Origin: CAZTLI01 sp964614375
GTDB taxonomy: Bacteria > Chloroflexota > Anaerolineae > Aggregatilineales > Phototrophicaceae
Reading direction: 5' to 3'
DNA: 14,680 nt
Assembly (NCBI GenBank): GCA_964614375.1
Contig: CAZTLI010000085.1
Span: forward strand, 1 to 14,680
Within the stretch, counting starts at the first letter, position 1, and each line of letters opens with the position of its first letter. Positions 7,596 through 14,680 of the stretch are shown piece after piece. A model generated the notes under the pieces. That model was not told the origin of the DNA, made no database searches, and saw nothing but the letters and a program-made list of their open reading frames with translations. The position numbers were made by a program, and so were the translations under genes.

Positions 7596-7808
7596 ACGCC
7601 CTCGCTTCTCCGCACTTCACTGTTACAGAAAACCAACATAACGTACTCTCTATGTTACAGGAGGTGTCATTCGCTGGCAACTCATCAAATCTACATCTAT
7701 TGTAAGATTTTTTCTGGGGATTAGGATGATGTATTTTCTCAATATTCGCGAAGTTACATTACGGTTGGACGATTACACCATCCCTGCAATCGCCATGATA
7801 ACACGCCA
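7596..7808 (-). promoter_or_regulatory. murB-ftsQ intergenic region with candidate ftsQAZ promoter
   Basis: This is the largest gap inside the dcw cluster. On the minus strand TTGCCA (7675-7680) and TAACAT (7652-7657) are separated by 17 bases, a plausible promoter about 60 nt before the ftsQ start. An inverted repeat AACATA/TATGTT (7635-7640 and 7651-7656) overlaps the -10 element. The octamer TGTTACAG occurs at 7621-7628 and 7653-7660, 32 bp apart, about three helical turns. This could be an operator. The rest of the gap shows no gene and no convincing terminator. Confidence 0.4.
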
Positions 7809-8720
7809 TCAGGCCCAATCACCAATGGTTTCAATTTCCAATTCCAGCCACACACCGGTCTGACTATACACCGTTTCTTGCACATGACCGATAAGGGATA
7901 AATAATCGCGCGGGCTGGCATCGCCCATGTTGATAAAAAAATTAGCATGGATAGGCGAAACCTGTGCCCCACCCACACGATAGCCTTTCAAACCACAGTG
8001 TTCAATCAAACGACCCGCATAATCACCGGGGGGATTCTTAAAGATACTCCCCAAACTCGCGCCGGGAGGTTGGGTTGATTTGCGCTGGGCAATGAACTTC
8101 GTCATGCGCGCTTCAATGGTCTTCGGGTCGGCTTCGGGCAATATAAATGTCGCTAATAACACAAGAAAGCGCCGATCCATCCGAGCTTTCAGGCTTGAGT
8201 ACCGATAGGCATAGTGCAATGCCTCGTTGGTCATTAACGTTGGCCCCGTTGGTTCAAGCACGACCGCATCGGCAATCACCTGTGCCATATCACCGCCATG
8301 TGCCCCGGCATTATTCACGACAGCGCCACCGACCGTTCCCGGTACACTCACCGCCCACTCAAGGCCACCGATGCCTTTTGATTTACACTTTTGCGCCAGC
8401 ACCTTCAAACTTGTGCCACTCGTAGCCGATACATTCCGCCCATGATGCCAGTGCCCAAATGTCATTTCCTGCACATGGTTAATCACAACCAGTCCCCGTA
8501 TACCTTTATCCGAGACAAGGACATTCGCACCACCCCCAAGAATATGCACTGGCAAGTCCTCTGCCCACGCCGTTGTCACGACTTCGATCAATTCATCCAG
8601 CGATTCTCTAGCGACATATACCCAATCCGCAGGGCCACCCATACGTGCCGCTGTATATTTGGCTAATGGTTCATCGCGCAATAATCGACCCACAAAGCGC
8701 GATTGCAGCTTCTCTATCAT
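7809..8720 (-). CDS. murB: UDP-N-acetylenolpyruvoylglucosamine reductase MurB
   Basis: MurB is a cytoplasmic FAD enzyme that reduces UDP-GlcNAc-enolpyruvate to UDP-MurNAc with NADPH, the second committed step of peptidoglycan synthesis. The 303-residue protein shows FAD-binding segments LGGGANVLVSD (61-71) and GTVGGAVVNNAGAHGG (128-143), a YRYSSLK segment with the conserved Arg (R173), and GSIFKNP (224-230) with the probable proton-donor Ser225. SPIHANFFIN (255-264) and the Glu-rich end LELEIETIG are also typical. Length and the short substrate region fit the type II MurB group. Its ATG overlaps the murC stop as ATGA, so the two are probably translationally coupled. A 213-bp gap with a possible promoter separates it from ftsQ. 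Confidence 0.97.
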   Translation of the reverse strand: MIEKLQSRFVGRLLRDEPLAKYTAARMGGPADWVYVARESLDELIEVVTTAWAEDLPVHILGGGANVLVSDKGIRGLVVINHVQEMTFGHWHHGRNVSATSGTSLKVLAQKCKSKGIGGLEWAVSVPGTVGGAVVNNAGAHGGDMAQVIADAVVLEPTGPTLMTNEALHYAYRYSSLKARMDRRFLVLLATFILPEADPKTIEARMTKFIAQRKSTQPPGASLGSIFKNPPGDYAGRLIEHCGLKGYRVGGAQVSPIHANFFINMGDASPRDYLSLIGHVQETVYSQTGVWLELEIETIGDWA

Positions 8721-10099
8721 GATTGTCCCCGGTGCGCCAGAAACTCGGCACCGATTTTGGGTGCATCTCCCGCACTCATGATGATAATCGCCGCGGGTTC
8801 ATGAACTTCGCGCACAAGCAAACTCACCGCATCTTCTAGAGAAGGTGTGTGACGCACATTTTTATGCCGCATTGCGGCAACGATTTGCTTGCTATTAATG
8901 CTGTCGGACGGCTTCTCTCGCGCTGCATAGATATCTGTTACCAGCACATAATCGCTATCGACAAACGCATTAATATAGGCATCGAGTAGCTGTTGTGTGC
9001 GGCTATAGGTATGCGGCTGCCAGACCGCCCAAATTTTACGATCCCCAAAGCGCGTGCGCGCAGCGGCTAGTGTCGCCTTAATTTCAGTCGGATGATGGGC
9101 ATAGTCATCCACCACAATTACGCCATCTGCTGCACCGCGCACCTCAAATCGGCGCTCTGTGCTTTCAAATGTCGCTAATGCTTTTGCCGCGTCCGCAAAT
9201 GGTACTTGTTCATGGTCAGCGACGACAAGCGCCGCCAACGCATTAAGGATATTGTGGTTGCCAACCATCTTCAACCTGACCGTGCCTTTGGGCTGCTTTT
9301 CATGCACGACATCAAAGACAGTCACGCTATCTTCAACCCGGATATTCTCAGCACGCCAGCGCGCGCGCGGGTTACGAATCCCATAGCTGGTTGTGGGCAA
9401 ACGGACAACAGTGCGGTTGTCTGAATAAATCATTGCCGTCGAATCATCCGCACACACAATGAGCAATCCATCTTTGGGCAACAAACCTACAAAGCGCGTG
9501 AACGAAACAATCATTTCGCGTTGAGAGCGAAAAAAGTCGGGATGGTCATATTCAATGTTGGTAATCACTTCTACGTTGGGTCGAAGCCCATGAAACATAT
9601 TATCGTACTCATCAGCCTCAATTACGAAGGCTTTACCCGTGCCGACACCGGCGTTGGTGCCCGTATTTTTCATGATGCCGCCAATAATATAGGATGGCGA
9701 CTGTCCGGTTTGCATCAAAATATGGGCAGTCATAGCCGCGGTGGTCGTTTTACCATGAGCACCGGCAATTGCGATGTTGGTGTGCCCGCTCATGATGGTA
9801 CTAATGACATCGGATCGCTTGAGCACAGGAATACCTTGCGCCTGTGCCGCCAGTACCTCTAAATTATCACGGGGGACAGCCGACGAAATAATGACCAATT
9901 CCGCCTCGCCGACCTGTGTGGGATCATGCCCCTCAAAAATAACCGCACCATCCCGCTTGAGCGCCTCAGTATAGGCGTTTGACCGCATATCTGACCCGGA
10001 GACAAAAAACCCCTGCTGCAACAATACGCGCGCTATAGCCGAAAGCCCCGCGCCACCAACGCCAATAAGATGGATGTGTTGACCGGGAATAAGGTGCAT
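8717..10099 (-). CDS. murC: UDP-N-acetylmuramate--L-alanine ligase MurC
   Basis: MurC is the ATP-dependent cytoplasmic ligase that adds L-alanine to UDP-MurNAc. From ATG 10099 it has 460 residues, the usual length. It shows the UDP-binding loop IGVGGAGLSAIA (12-23), the ATP loop GAHGKTT (113-119), EADEYD (161-166), NIEYDHPD (near 187-194), GNHNILNALAA, and the C-terminal DDYAHHPTEI and WQPHTYSRT motifs. A TTG at 10114 is in frame five codons upstream and could be the start instead. I chose ATG because the conserved MurC N-terminus needs no more sequence, although no strong ribosome site precedes either. It follows the second CvpA-like gene after a short gap and overlaps murB by 4 bp. Confidence 0.97.
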   Translation of the reverse strand: MHLIPGQHIHLIGVGGAGLSAIARVLLQQGFFVSGSDMRSNAYTEALKRDGAVIFEGHDPTQVGEAELVIISSAVPRDNLEVLAAQAQGIPVLKRSDVISTIMSGHTNIAIAGAHGKTTTAAMTAHILMQTGQSPSYIIGGIMKNTGTNAGVGTGKAFVIEADEYDNMFHGLRPNVEVITNIEYDHPDFFRSQREMIVSFTRFVGLLPKDGLLIVCADDSTAMIYSDNRTVVRLPTTSYGIRNPRARWRAENIRVEDSVTVFDVVHEKQPKGTVRLKMVGNHNILNALAALVVADHEQVPFADAAKALATFESTERRFEVRGAADGVIVVDDYAHHPTEIKATLAAARTRFGDRKIWAVWQPHTYSRTQQLLDAYINAFVDSDYVLVTDIYAAREKPSDSINSKQIVAAMRHKNVRHTPSLEDAVSLLVREVHEPAAIIIMSAGDAPKIGAEFLAHRGQS

Positions 10100-10132
10100 A
10101 ATATCTTTACCCAACCTGCTGGTTGATACCTT

Positions 10133-10657
10133 TTATATGACAAATAAAACAAGCAAAAACAACACTAACACAATAACCGCCAACACATCGCCACTTGTGC
10201 CCACACCCCCGCCCAATAACAGTATCGGCATCGAATTCAAGGTTTGAACACTGGGCGAATTTGCAGCGGGTGCGATAACCAGCGGCGACAGCGGATATTC
10301 GTTAATGTCCAGAAAGTACCATAATGTCCCCGAAATCAGATAGCCATTTACAAAGCCGACTATCCCCCCCAGAATACCCGTTTGTAAGCGGCTATCGCCC
10401 GGACGCGAACGCGCAGCGGGCATTCGATAGGCGACAAAGACAATCGCTATAAACAACCCGGACTGCACCATAAACGCCTGTTCACGCGAGAGATTAGACA
10501 ACAATATCCCACGAAAAACACTGTCGAACTGGAACAAAAAGAAAAATCCTAATACAACACCAGCGAGCGCCAGCACTTCTTGATTCCAGCCGCGCATAAA
10601 GCCGATAATAGCGAAGAAAATTGCCGCAACCCACAACAGCGACGATAACTGAATCAT
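10133..10657 (-). CDS. CvpA-like multi-pass membrane protein (second of a tandem pair)
   Basis: This 174-residue hydrophobic protein has four to five membrane segments (about 5-22, 27-45, 62-80, 95-118, 157-174). Its opening, WVAAIFFAIIGFMRGWNQEV, followed by AGVVLGFF, resembles the colicin V production (CvpA) family, whose start is a helix, Gly-x-x-Arg-Gly, then a second helix. It is a clear paralog of the gene just upstream and shares NLSR.Q.F.VQS, NGYLI.GTLWYFLDIN and a C-terminus that ends inside a membrane helix. The frame extends to 10693, but ATG 10657 has GGAG at ideal spacing and matches the paralog's start. It sits between murG and murC, so a role in the envelope or division is inferred only from position. 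No specific function can be given. Confidence 0.8.
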   Translation of the reverse strand: MIQLSSLLWVAAIFFAIIGFMRGWNQEVLALAGVVLGFFFLFQFDSVFRGILLSNLSREQAFMVQSGLFIAIVFVAYRMPAARSRPGDSRLQTGILGGIVGFVNGYLISGTLWYFLDINEYPLSPLVIAPAANSPSVQTLNSMPILLLGGGVGTSGDVLAVIVLVLFLLVLFVI

Positions 10658-10682
10658 GGATGACTCCGTTAGTTGCCGACGG

Positions 10683-11261
10683 TCAAATGACAATCAAGAC
10701 AATCAAGAATAGCACAATCACCGCCAGCGAGAGTAAATCCCCGTTCGAACCCGGCCCATTAGCCAGCACATACAACGGCAAATTATTCACTGCCGCGACA
10801 CCTGTCGGGTCAATTGGCCCCGTGACATACGGATTTAACGCATAGGTCACGCCATCGGGCAAGCGATTGATGTCTAAAAAGTACCACAGCGTACCTGCAA
10901 TCAGATACCCATTCCAAAAACCAACGATTGCGCCCAACACGCTGGCCTGCAAACTATCCCGTCCATCGTCGTCACCACGCGAACGCCGAGTTGCCCGTTC
11001 TGCATCCCCGCCGATGAGCGCGCGTGTCTGGTACGAAAAGAACACCACGCCTAAGAAAATTGCCGATTGCACAAAAAATACCTGATCCCGCGATAGATTC
11101 GCCAGCAGCGTACCGCGAATTAATGCGTCGAACTGGTGCAGCGCAAATAAGCCAAGAATTATCCCAGCCATTGAAATGACTTCTTTGCTCCAACCGCGTG
11201 TAAACCCGACAAAAGCAAAGAAAATTGCCGCTAGCCACACGAGTACACTCAACTGCACCAT
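10683..11261 (-). CDS. CvpA-like multi-pass membrane protein (first of a tandem pair)
   Basis: This 192-residue membrane protein is a paralog of its downstream neighbour. It begins MVQLSVLVWLAAIFFAFVGF, with TRGWSKEV next, matching the CvpA-type pattern of helix, Gly-x-x-Arg-Gly and second helix. It shares the NLSRDQ and NGYLIAGTLWYFLDIN motifs with the second copy. It differs by a charged cytoplasmic-looking loop (about 80-102) containing ATRRSRGDDDGRD, which the other copy largely lacks, and it also ends in a hydrophobic helix. ATG 11261 has GAGGA nine bases upstream and starts 3 bp after the murG stop. The second copy follows 25 bp later, so the two are co-transcribed. The family assignment rests on pattern only, and the function is unknown. 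Confidence 0.8.
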   Translation of the reverse strand: MVQLSVLVWLAAIFFAFVGFTRGWSKEVISMAGIILGLFALHQFDALIRGTLLANLSRDQVFFVQSAIFLGVVFFSYQTRALIGGDAERATRRSRGDDDGRDSLQASVLGAIVGFWNGYLIAGTLWYFLDINRLPDGVTYALNPYVTGPIDPTGVAAVNNLPLYVLANGPGSNGDLLSLAVIVLFLIVLIVI

Positions 11262-11264
11262 AAA

Positions 11265-12368
11265 CTAGTTCCTCGCCAGATCAAGCAATAGTTGGGCAAT
11301 ATTATCCGCACCATCGCCCTGTGCAAGGGCGCGGGCCCGCGCCTGCATTGTCGCCAATCGTTCCGGGTCATCCAGCAGGCTTTTCAGCACCGGAACGAGC
11401 TGCACGGTCAGGTCTTCATCCGCCACATAAATCCCCGCCCCGCGTGATTCCAGCCAGTCCGCATTGACCTTTTGGTAGCGCCACGCATACGGATAGGGCA
11501 CCAAAATGGCTGCGAGACCGAAAAAGGTCTGCTCCCCCAATATGCTCGCGCCAGACCGACATACAACTATATCCGCCGCAGCCAATGCCAGACCCATCTC
11601 ATGGCAATAGGGCAGTGGATGATAGTGCGACAACTCGCCCAAAGACGCCGCTTGCTGCCGGGCACGTTCCCAATCGCCTGTGCCTGTCAAATGGATAATT
11701 TGCAGGCCACAATCCAATAACTGCGTCAAATTCTCAATTATCGCGATGTTAATATTGCGTGCCCCTTGACTCCCCCCGGTGACCAGCAGTGTTTTGCGGG
11801 TTGAGTCAAGTCCAAAATGGTTAAGGCCTTCGTCGCGCGTCGCCCGTAACATCCTTTGCCGCAATGGATAACCCGTGACCACCGCCTGCCCATCACGGAA
11901 ATATTGGGCGGAATCAGGCACAGTAATCGCTACCTTACGCGCAAACCGTTGCAAGAAACGAATGGTCAAACCCGGTTCAATGTCGGGCAGGTAAATGACC
12001 GATGGCACACGCAGCAACCACATCACCAGCGCCAGGGGCACATTCGCCCATCCACCTGTTAATAATGTGACGTTGGGTCTGCGTCGTAGTAATATACCAA
12101 AAGATTGGACAACCCCCACCATCAATTTGACTAAACTGGTCAAGGCACGTATCAACGAAACCCCATGCAATGGCCCCGCCATCACCTCATAGTACGCAGC
12201 AAACGACACATCAGACTGTTCAACAAGGCCGCGTTCCATGCCCCCTTTTGTCCCCACAAAAACCAATTCAGTCTTCGATAAATCGGGGTTCTTCCGTATC
12301 GCCTCGGCGACGGCCAGTGCTGGATAGACGTGCCCGCCGGTGCCGCCCGCCGCGATCATAACTCGCAC
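11265..12368 (-). CDS. murG: UDP-GlcNAc--lipid I N-acetylglucosaminyltransferase MurG
   Basis: MurG is a membrane-associated GT-B transferase that adds GlcNAc to lipid I, giving lipid II on the cytoplasmic face. The 367-residue protein has the glycine loop AAGGTGGH (6-13), TGGWANVP (104-111), the second loop VTGGSQGARNIN (196-207), and the donor-binding RSGAS (271-275), E279 and Q299-x-x-N302. The position where most MurG proteins have His-Glu-Gln-Asn reads Leu-Pro-Asp-Ile (127-130) before EPGLTIR, an unusual variant. GTG 12368 has GGAG eight bases upstream, and an ATG follows at the fourth codon. The first 101 bp lie inside the end of ftsW. It is followed 3 bp later by the first CvpA-like gene. 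Confidence 0.97.
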   Translation of the reverse strand: MRVMIAAGGTGGHVYPALAVAEAIRKNPDLSKTELVFVGTKGGMERGLVEQSDVSFAAYYEVMAGPLHGVSLIRALTSLVKLMVGVVQSFGILLRRRPNVTLLTGGWANVPLALVMWLLRVPSVIYLPDIEPGLTIRFLQRFARKVAITVPDSAQYFRDGQAVVTGYPLRQRMLRATRDEGLNHFGLDSTRKTLLVTGGSQGARNINIAIIENLTQLLDCGLQIIHLTGTGDWERARQQAASLGELSHYHPLPYCHEMGLALAAADIVVCRSGASILGEQTFFGLAAILVPYPYAWRYQKVNADWLESRGAGIYVADEDLTVQLVPVLKSLLDDPERLATMQARARALAQGDGADNIAQLLLDLARN

Positions 12369-13614
12369 TCGATATTCTCCGATCTGGTGTCGCCTGACGA
12401 TTCAATGTCACACGATTTACATTCAAAATCAAGCCCACACCAATCATCAGCACCAATAGGGACGACCCGCCGTAACTAATAAATGGCAGCGGCACACCCG
12501 ATGTGGGGATGAGTGCCAGCATAACAGCAATATTGGTCAGCGCTTTTAGCGCGACCCAAATTGTCACCCCGGCAACAAGTAAACCGCCAAACGAATCGGG
12601 CACACGGCGCGCGATATTCAACCCGCGAATCACAAACGACACATACAGAAACACCACCAGACCCGCGCCAAGCACGCCCAACTCTTCCCCGATGATCGCA
12701 AAAATACTGTCCGTATGCGGCGCGGGTAAAAAGCCAAATTTCTGATAACTCTCACCTAAGCCAACGCCTGTCCAGCCACCGCGAATGATCGCGCCTATGG
12801 CTTGTTGGGTCTGATAGTTGGTCTGGGTAATGTCGGTAATACTGGCGACAAACGAGTCTACACGATCACTCGCATAATCTGGCAGCAGTGTTCCACCATA
12901 AATCAACCCGACGCCGATGACAACCACAATCAACCCCGTCGCAACAAGCTGGCGAATATCCGCCCCGGCAAGGAAGAACATGATGCCCGCTGTCAGAAAT
13001 ATCGTCACCGCTGTACTCAAGTCGGGTTGGAGGATAACCAATCCACCCACAATACCGACCAGCACTGCGAAAGGCAGCAAGCCATAGGTCACACTGCGAA
13101 TACGGGTACTTTTCGAGCCTAACCACGCCGCCATATAGATAATAATTGCCAATTCTGCTAGCTCGCCCGGTTGGAACGAACCATTCAACAGCGCGCGCCG
13201 CGCCCCAAACGTCACATCGGCGAACAAAACAACGGCGATAAGGCTGCCGATAGCAAACAGCATGATCCAAACAGCAAGGCGTCGCCAGATGCGATAATCT
13301 ATCAGCGTAACCACGCCCAATGCGATCATCCCCACACCCATATTACGCAAATGCTGTAAAAACACGGTGATGGGATTATCGTATACCGCAAAGCTCCAAT
13401 CAAAGGTGGTGCTATAGACCATTAATGTGCCGATTGCCAGCAAAAGACCAACCGATAGCAACATCGGTTTATCCAGCGATGCCCAAAAACCACTTTTGCG
13501 CTCCACAGGTCGTTGAGTTGGCACGACAGATGGTGTTGAACGCGCTGGCGTTCGCACAGTGGGTCGAACTGTCGTGGATTGGTTGTATGGTTGATTAACC
13601 GGTTGATCTGTCAT
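12268..13614 (-). CDS. ftsW: Septal peptidoglycan glycosyltransferase FtsW (SEDS family)
   Basis: FtsW polymerises lipid II into glycan strands at the septum together with its partner PBP. The 448-residue protein has a Pro/Gln/Thr-rich cytoplasmic N-terminus (1-45) and about ten membrane helices from residue 50. It contains the SEDS features ILQPDLSTA (194-202), the long extracellular loop ending LPAPHTDSIFA (296-306) with the conserved Asp302, IGEELG (308-313), and PFISYGGSS near the end. The common FQPSExxKL segment reads FQPGELAEL (147-155). The C-terminal tail, rich in Arg and acidic residues, is encoded within the first 101 bp of murG. ATG 13614 lacks an evident ribosome site; no other ATG precedes the first helix. 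It starts 60 bp after murD. Confidence 0.96.
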   Translation of the reverse strand: MTDQPVNQPYNQSTTVRPTVRTPARSTPSVVPTQRPVERKSGFWASLDKPMLLSVGLLLAIGTLMVYSTTFDWSFAVYDNPITVFLQHLRNMGVGMIALGVVTLIDYRIWRRLAVWIMLFAIGSLIAVVLFADVTFGARRALLNGSFQPGELAELAIIIYMAAWLGSKSTRIRSVTYGLLPFAVLVGIVGGLVILQPDLSTAVTIFLTAGIMFFLAGADIRQLVATGLIVVVIGVGLIYGGTLLPDYASDRVDSFVASITDITQTNYQTQQAIGAIIRGGWTGVGLGESYQKFGFLPAPHTDSIFAIIGEELGVLGAGLVVFLYVSFVIRGLNIARRVPDSFGGLLVAGVTIWVALKALTNIAVMLALIPTSGVPLPFISYGGSSLLVLMIGVGLILNVNRVTLNRQATPDRRISSASYDRGGRHRRARLSSTGRRRGDTEEPRFIED

Positions 13615-13674
13615 GGTGTTGGTCTATTACCAATCTGCACACACTCAAAAATATAGATGTCTGACTACAGCATA

Positions 13675-14680
13675 TTATAGTTCAGATACCAGTTGGCGAA
13701 AGTGGTCACCGCGTTCTGCGAAGTCTTTATAGGCGTCGTAACTGGTGCCGCCGGGAGACAATAAAACGACATCACCCGCCTGCGCGGACTCTTGCGCCAA
13801 TTTCACGGCTTCACCGAGCGTCTCAACGCGTGTGATTGCATCCGCATGACCAAACATCGACTTCAATATCTTTTCGATTTTGTCGCCAACTTGCTTTTCG
13901 CCAGATTTCCCAAAAACGACCACTTTTCGCGCTTTGTTCAAAGCCAGCAGTAACACTTCTTCCCATGGCAAGTCTTTATCCTCCCCACCCAGCAGCAGCA
14001 CCAGAGGCTCATTGTAACTACGAAGTGCAGCAACCGTGCGTTCGGGCGCGGTGGCGATGCTATCGTTTACATAAGTCACGCCATTTAACATCCGCACGAC
14101 TTCGAGCCGATGTGGGACGGCTTTGAAGTCAAGGATTGCTTCGCGCATGGCTTTTGGCGCAATACCTGCAACGCCCGCGATGGCACAGGCTGCCAGGACA
14201 TTCAACAGGTTATGGTCGCCCCGCAGCGGGATTTCATCGCGCTCGCAAATAATATGGGGGTCACCATCAGGACTTGATACACCTGCAACCGCAATCCGAT
14301 TACCCACCATAAACGCGCCATCGGTGACGATTTCACGCATACTAAACCATACACACTGTCCCGGCACCAGTTCGCCTAACGCATACGTCGTCGCATCATC
14401 CCGTCCCAATACGACATAATCGCTACGATGCTGAAAGGCGGCGATGTTGGCTTTGGCACGCGCATAATTCATCATTGTGCCATGTCGATCCAGGTGATTG
14501 GGTGTAATGTTGAGTATCGCCCCTATCGGTGGGCTGACAGTCATCAATTCGAGTTGAAAACTCGACAGTTCCATGACCACACGATCAGTCGGTTGGATAA
14601 TCGGCAAAACATCCAGCAGCACATTCCCAATATTGCCGCCGACCCATGTTTTGTATCCGGCTTTCCGCATCATTTCACCC
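13675..14680 (-). CDS. murD: UDP-N-acetylmuramoylalanine--D-glutamate ligase MurD (5' end outside window)
   Basis: MurD adds D-glutamate to UDP-MurNAc-L-Ala in the cytoplasm using ATP. Only the middle and C-terminal domains are visible, about 334 residues. The frame stays open to the window edge, and the first residues, GEMMRKAGYKTWVGGNIG, correspond to the region just after the ATP loop of complete MurD. The UDP-binding domain and ATP loop are therefore outside. Visible motifs are NITPNHLDRHGTM with YARAKANI (the Lys expected to be carbamylated), GDHNLLNVLAA, PHRLEVV, NDSIATAP, LLLGGEDKDL and LLSPGGTSYDAYKDF near the end. The two ATG codons at 14673 and 14670 are internal, not the start. It is the most upstream gene seen in this cluster and lies 60 bp before ftsW. 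Confidence 0.97.
   Translation of the reverse strand, partial: GEMMRKAGYKTWVGGNIGNVLLDVLPIIQPTDRVVMELSSFQLELMTVSPPIGAILNITPNHLDRHGTMMNYARAKANIAAFQHRSDYVVLGRDDATTYALGELVPGQCVWFSMREIVTDGAFMVGNRIAVAGVSSPDGDPHIICERDEIPLRGDHNLLNVLAACAIAGVAGIAPKAMREAILDFKAVPHRLEVVRMLNGVTYVNDSIATAPERTVAALRSYNEPLVLLLGGEDKDLPWEEVLLLALNKARKVVVFGKSGEKQVGDKIEKILKSMFGHADAITRVETLGEAVKLAQESAQAGDVVLLSPGGTSYDAYKDFAERGDHFRQLVSEL

Noticed and set aside
7453..7680. Minus-strand 75-codon frame overlapping the start of ftsQ
   Set aside because: It is Cys- and Arg-rich with no motif and is out of frame with ftsQ, which has a membrane segment and POTRA domain.
14670..14673. ATG codons as the murD start
   Set aside because: The frame is open to the window edge, and these residues align with the interior of MurD after its ATP loop.

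Overview
The window is chromosomal DNA of a bacterium that is most likely a member of the Chloroflexota (Anaerolineae-like). That assignment is an inference from protein style: the FtsZ and FtsA sequences, a MurG with a LPDIEPG loop, an intein-bearing vitamin B12-dependent ribonucleotide reductase, and moderate GC. It was not tested by any search. Every gene I can support lies on the minus strand, so transcription runs from high to low coordinates. There are no tRNA or rRNA genes, no CRISPR array and no insertion sequence.

Region 1 (14680 down to 4205) is a division and cell wall (dcw) cluster in the order murD (5' end outside the window), ftsW, murG, two tandem CvpA-like membrane genes, murC, murB, ftsQ, ftsA, ftsZ. 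Spacing is tight. ftsW overlaps murG by 101 bp, murC/murB overlap by ATGA, and ftsQ/ftsA overlap by 8 bp. Larger gaps occur before ftsQ (213 bp, with a promoter-like and operator-like arrangement) and before ftsZ (120 bp). A hairpin with a U-tract just after ftsZ probably ends the unit. MurC, MurD, MurB and MurG build the UDP-MurNAc-peptide and lipid II, FtsW polymerises glycan at the septum, and FtsQ, FtsA and FtsZ assemble the division ring. The CvpA-like pair is the unexplained part of the cluster.

Region 2 (about 4145 down to 3677) holds no protein gene. It contains a sigma70-like promoter, a clear cobalamin riboswitch aptamer (3881-4024), and a roughly 200-nt leader that repeats two segments of the aptamer core.

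Region 3 (3676 down to 1) is one long gene for an adenosylcobalamin-dependent class II ribonucleotide reductase (NrdJ). It is complete except for the last few codons. It is interrupted by a 386-residue intein with a LAGLIDADG endonuclease, placed exactly in front of the catalytic thiyl-radical cysteine. The intein ends in Leu-Asp rather than His-Asn.

The most notable points are the cobalamin riboswitch in front of a cobalamin-dependent enzyme, the atypical intein, the tandem CvpA-like genes inside the dcw cluster, and the long ftsW/murG overlap.
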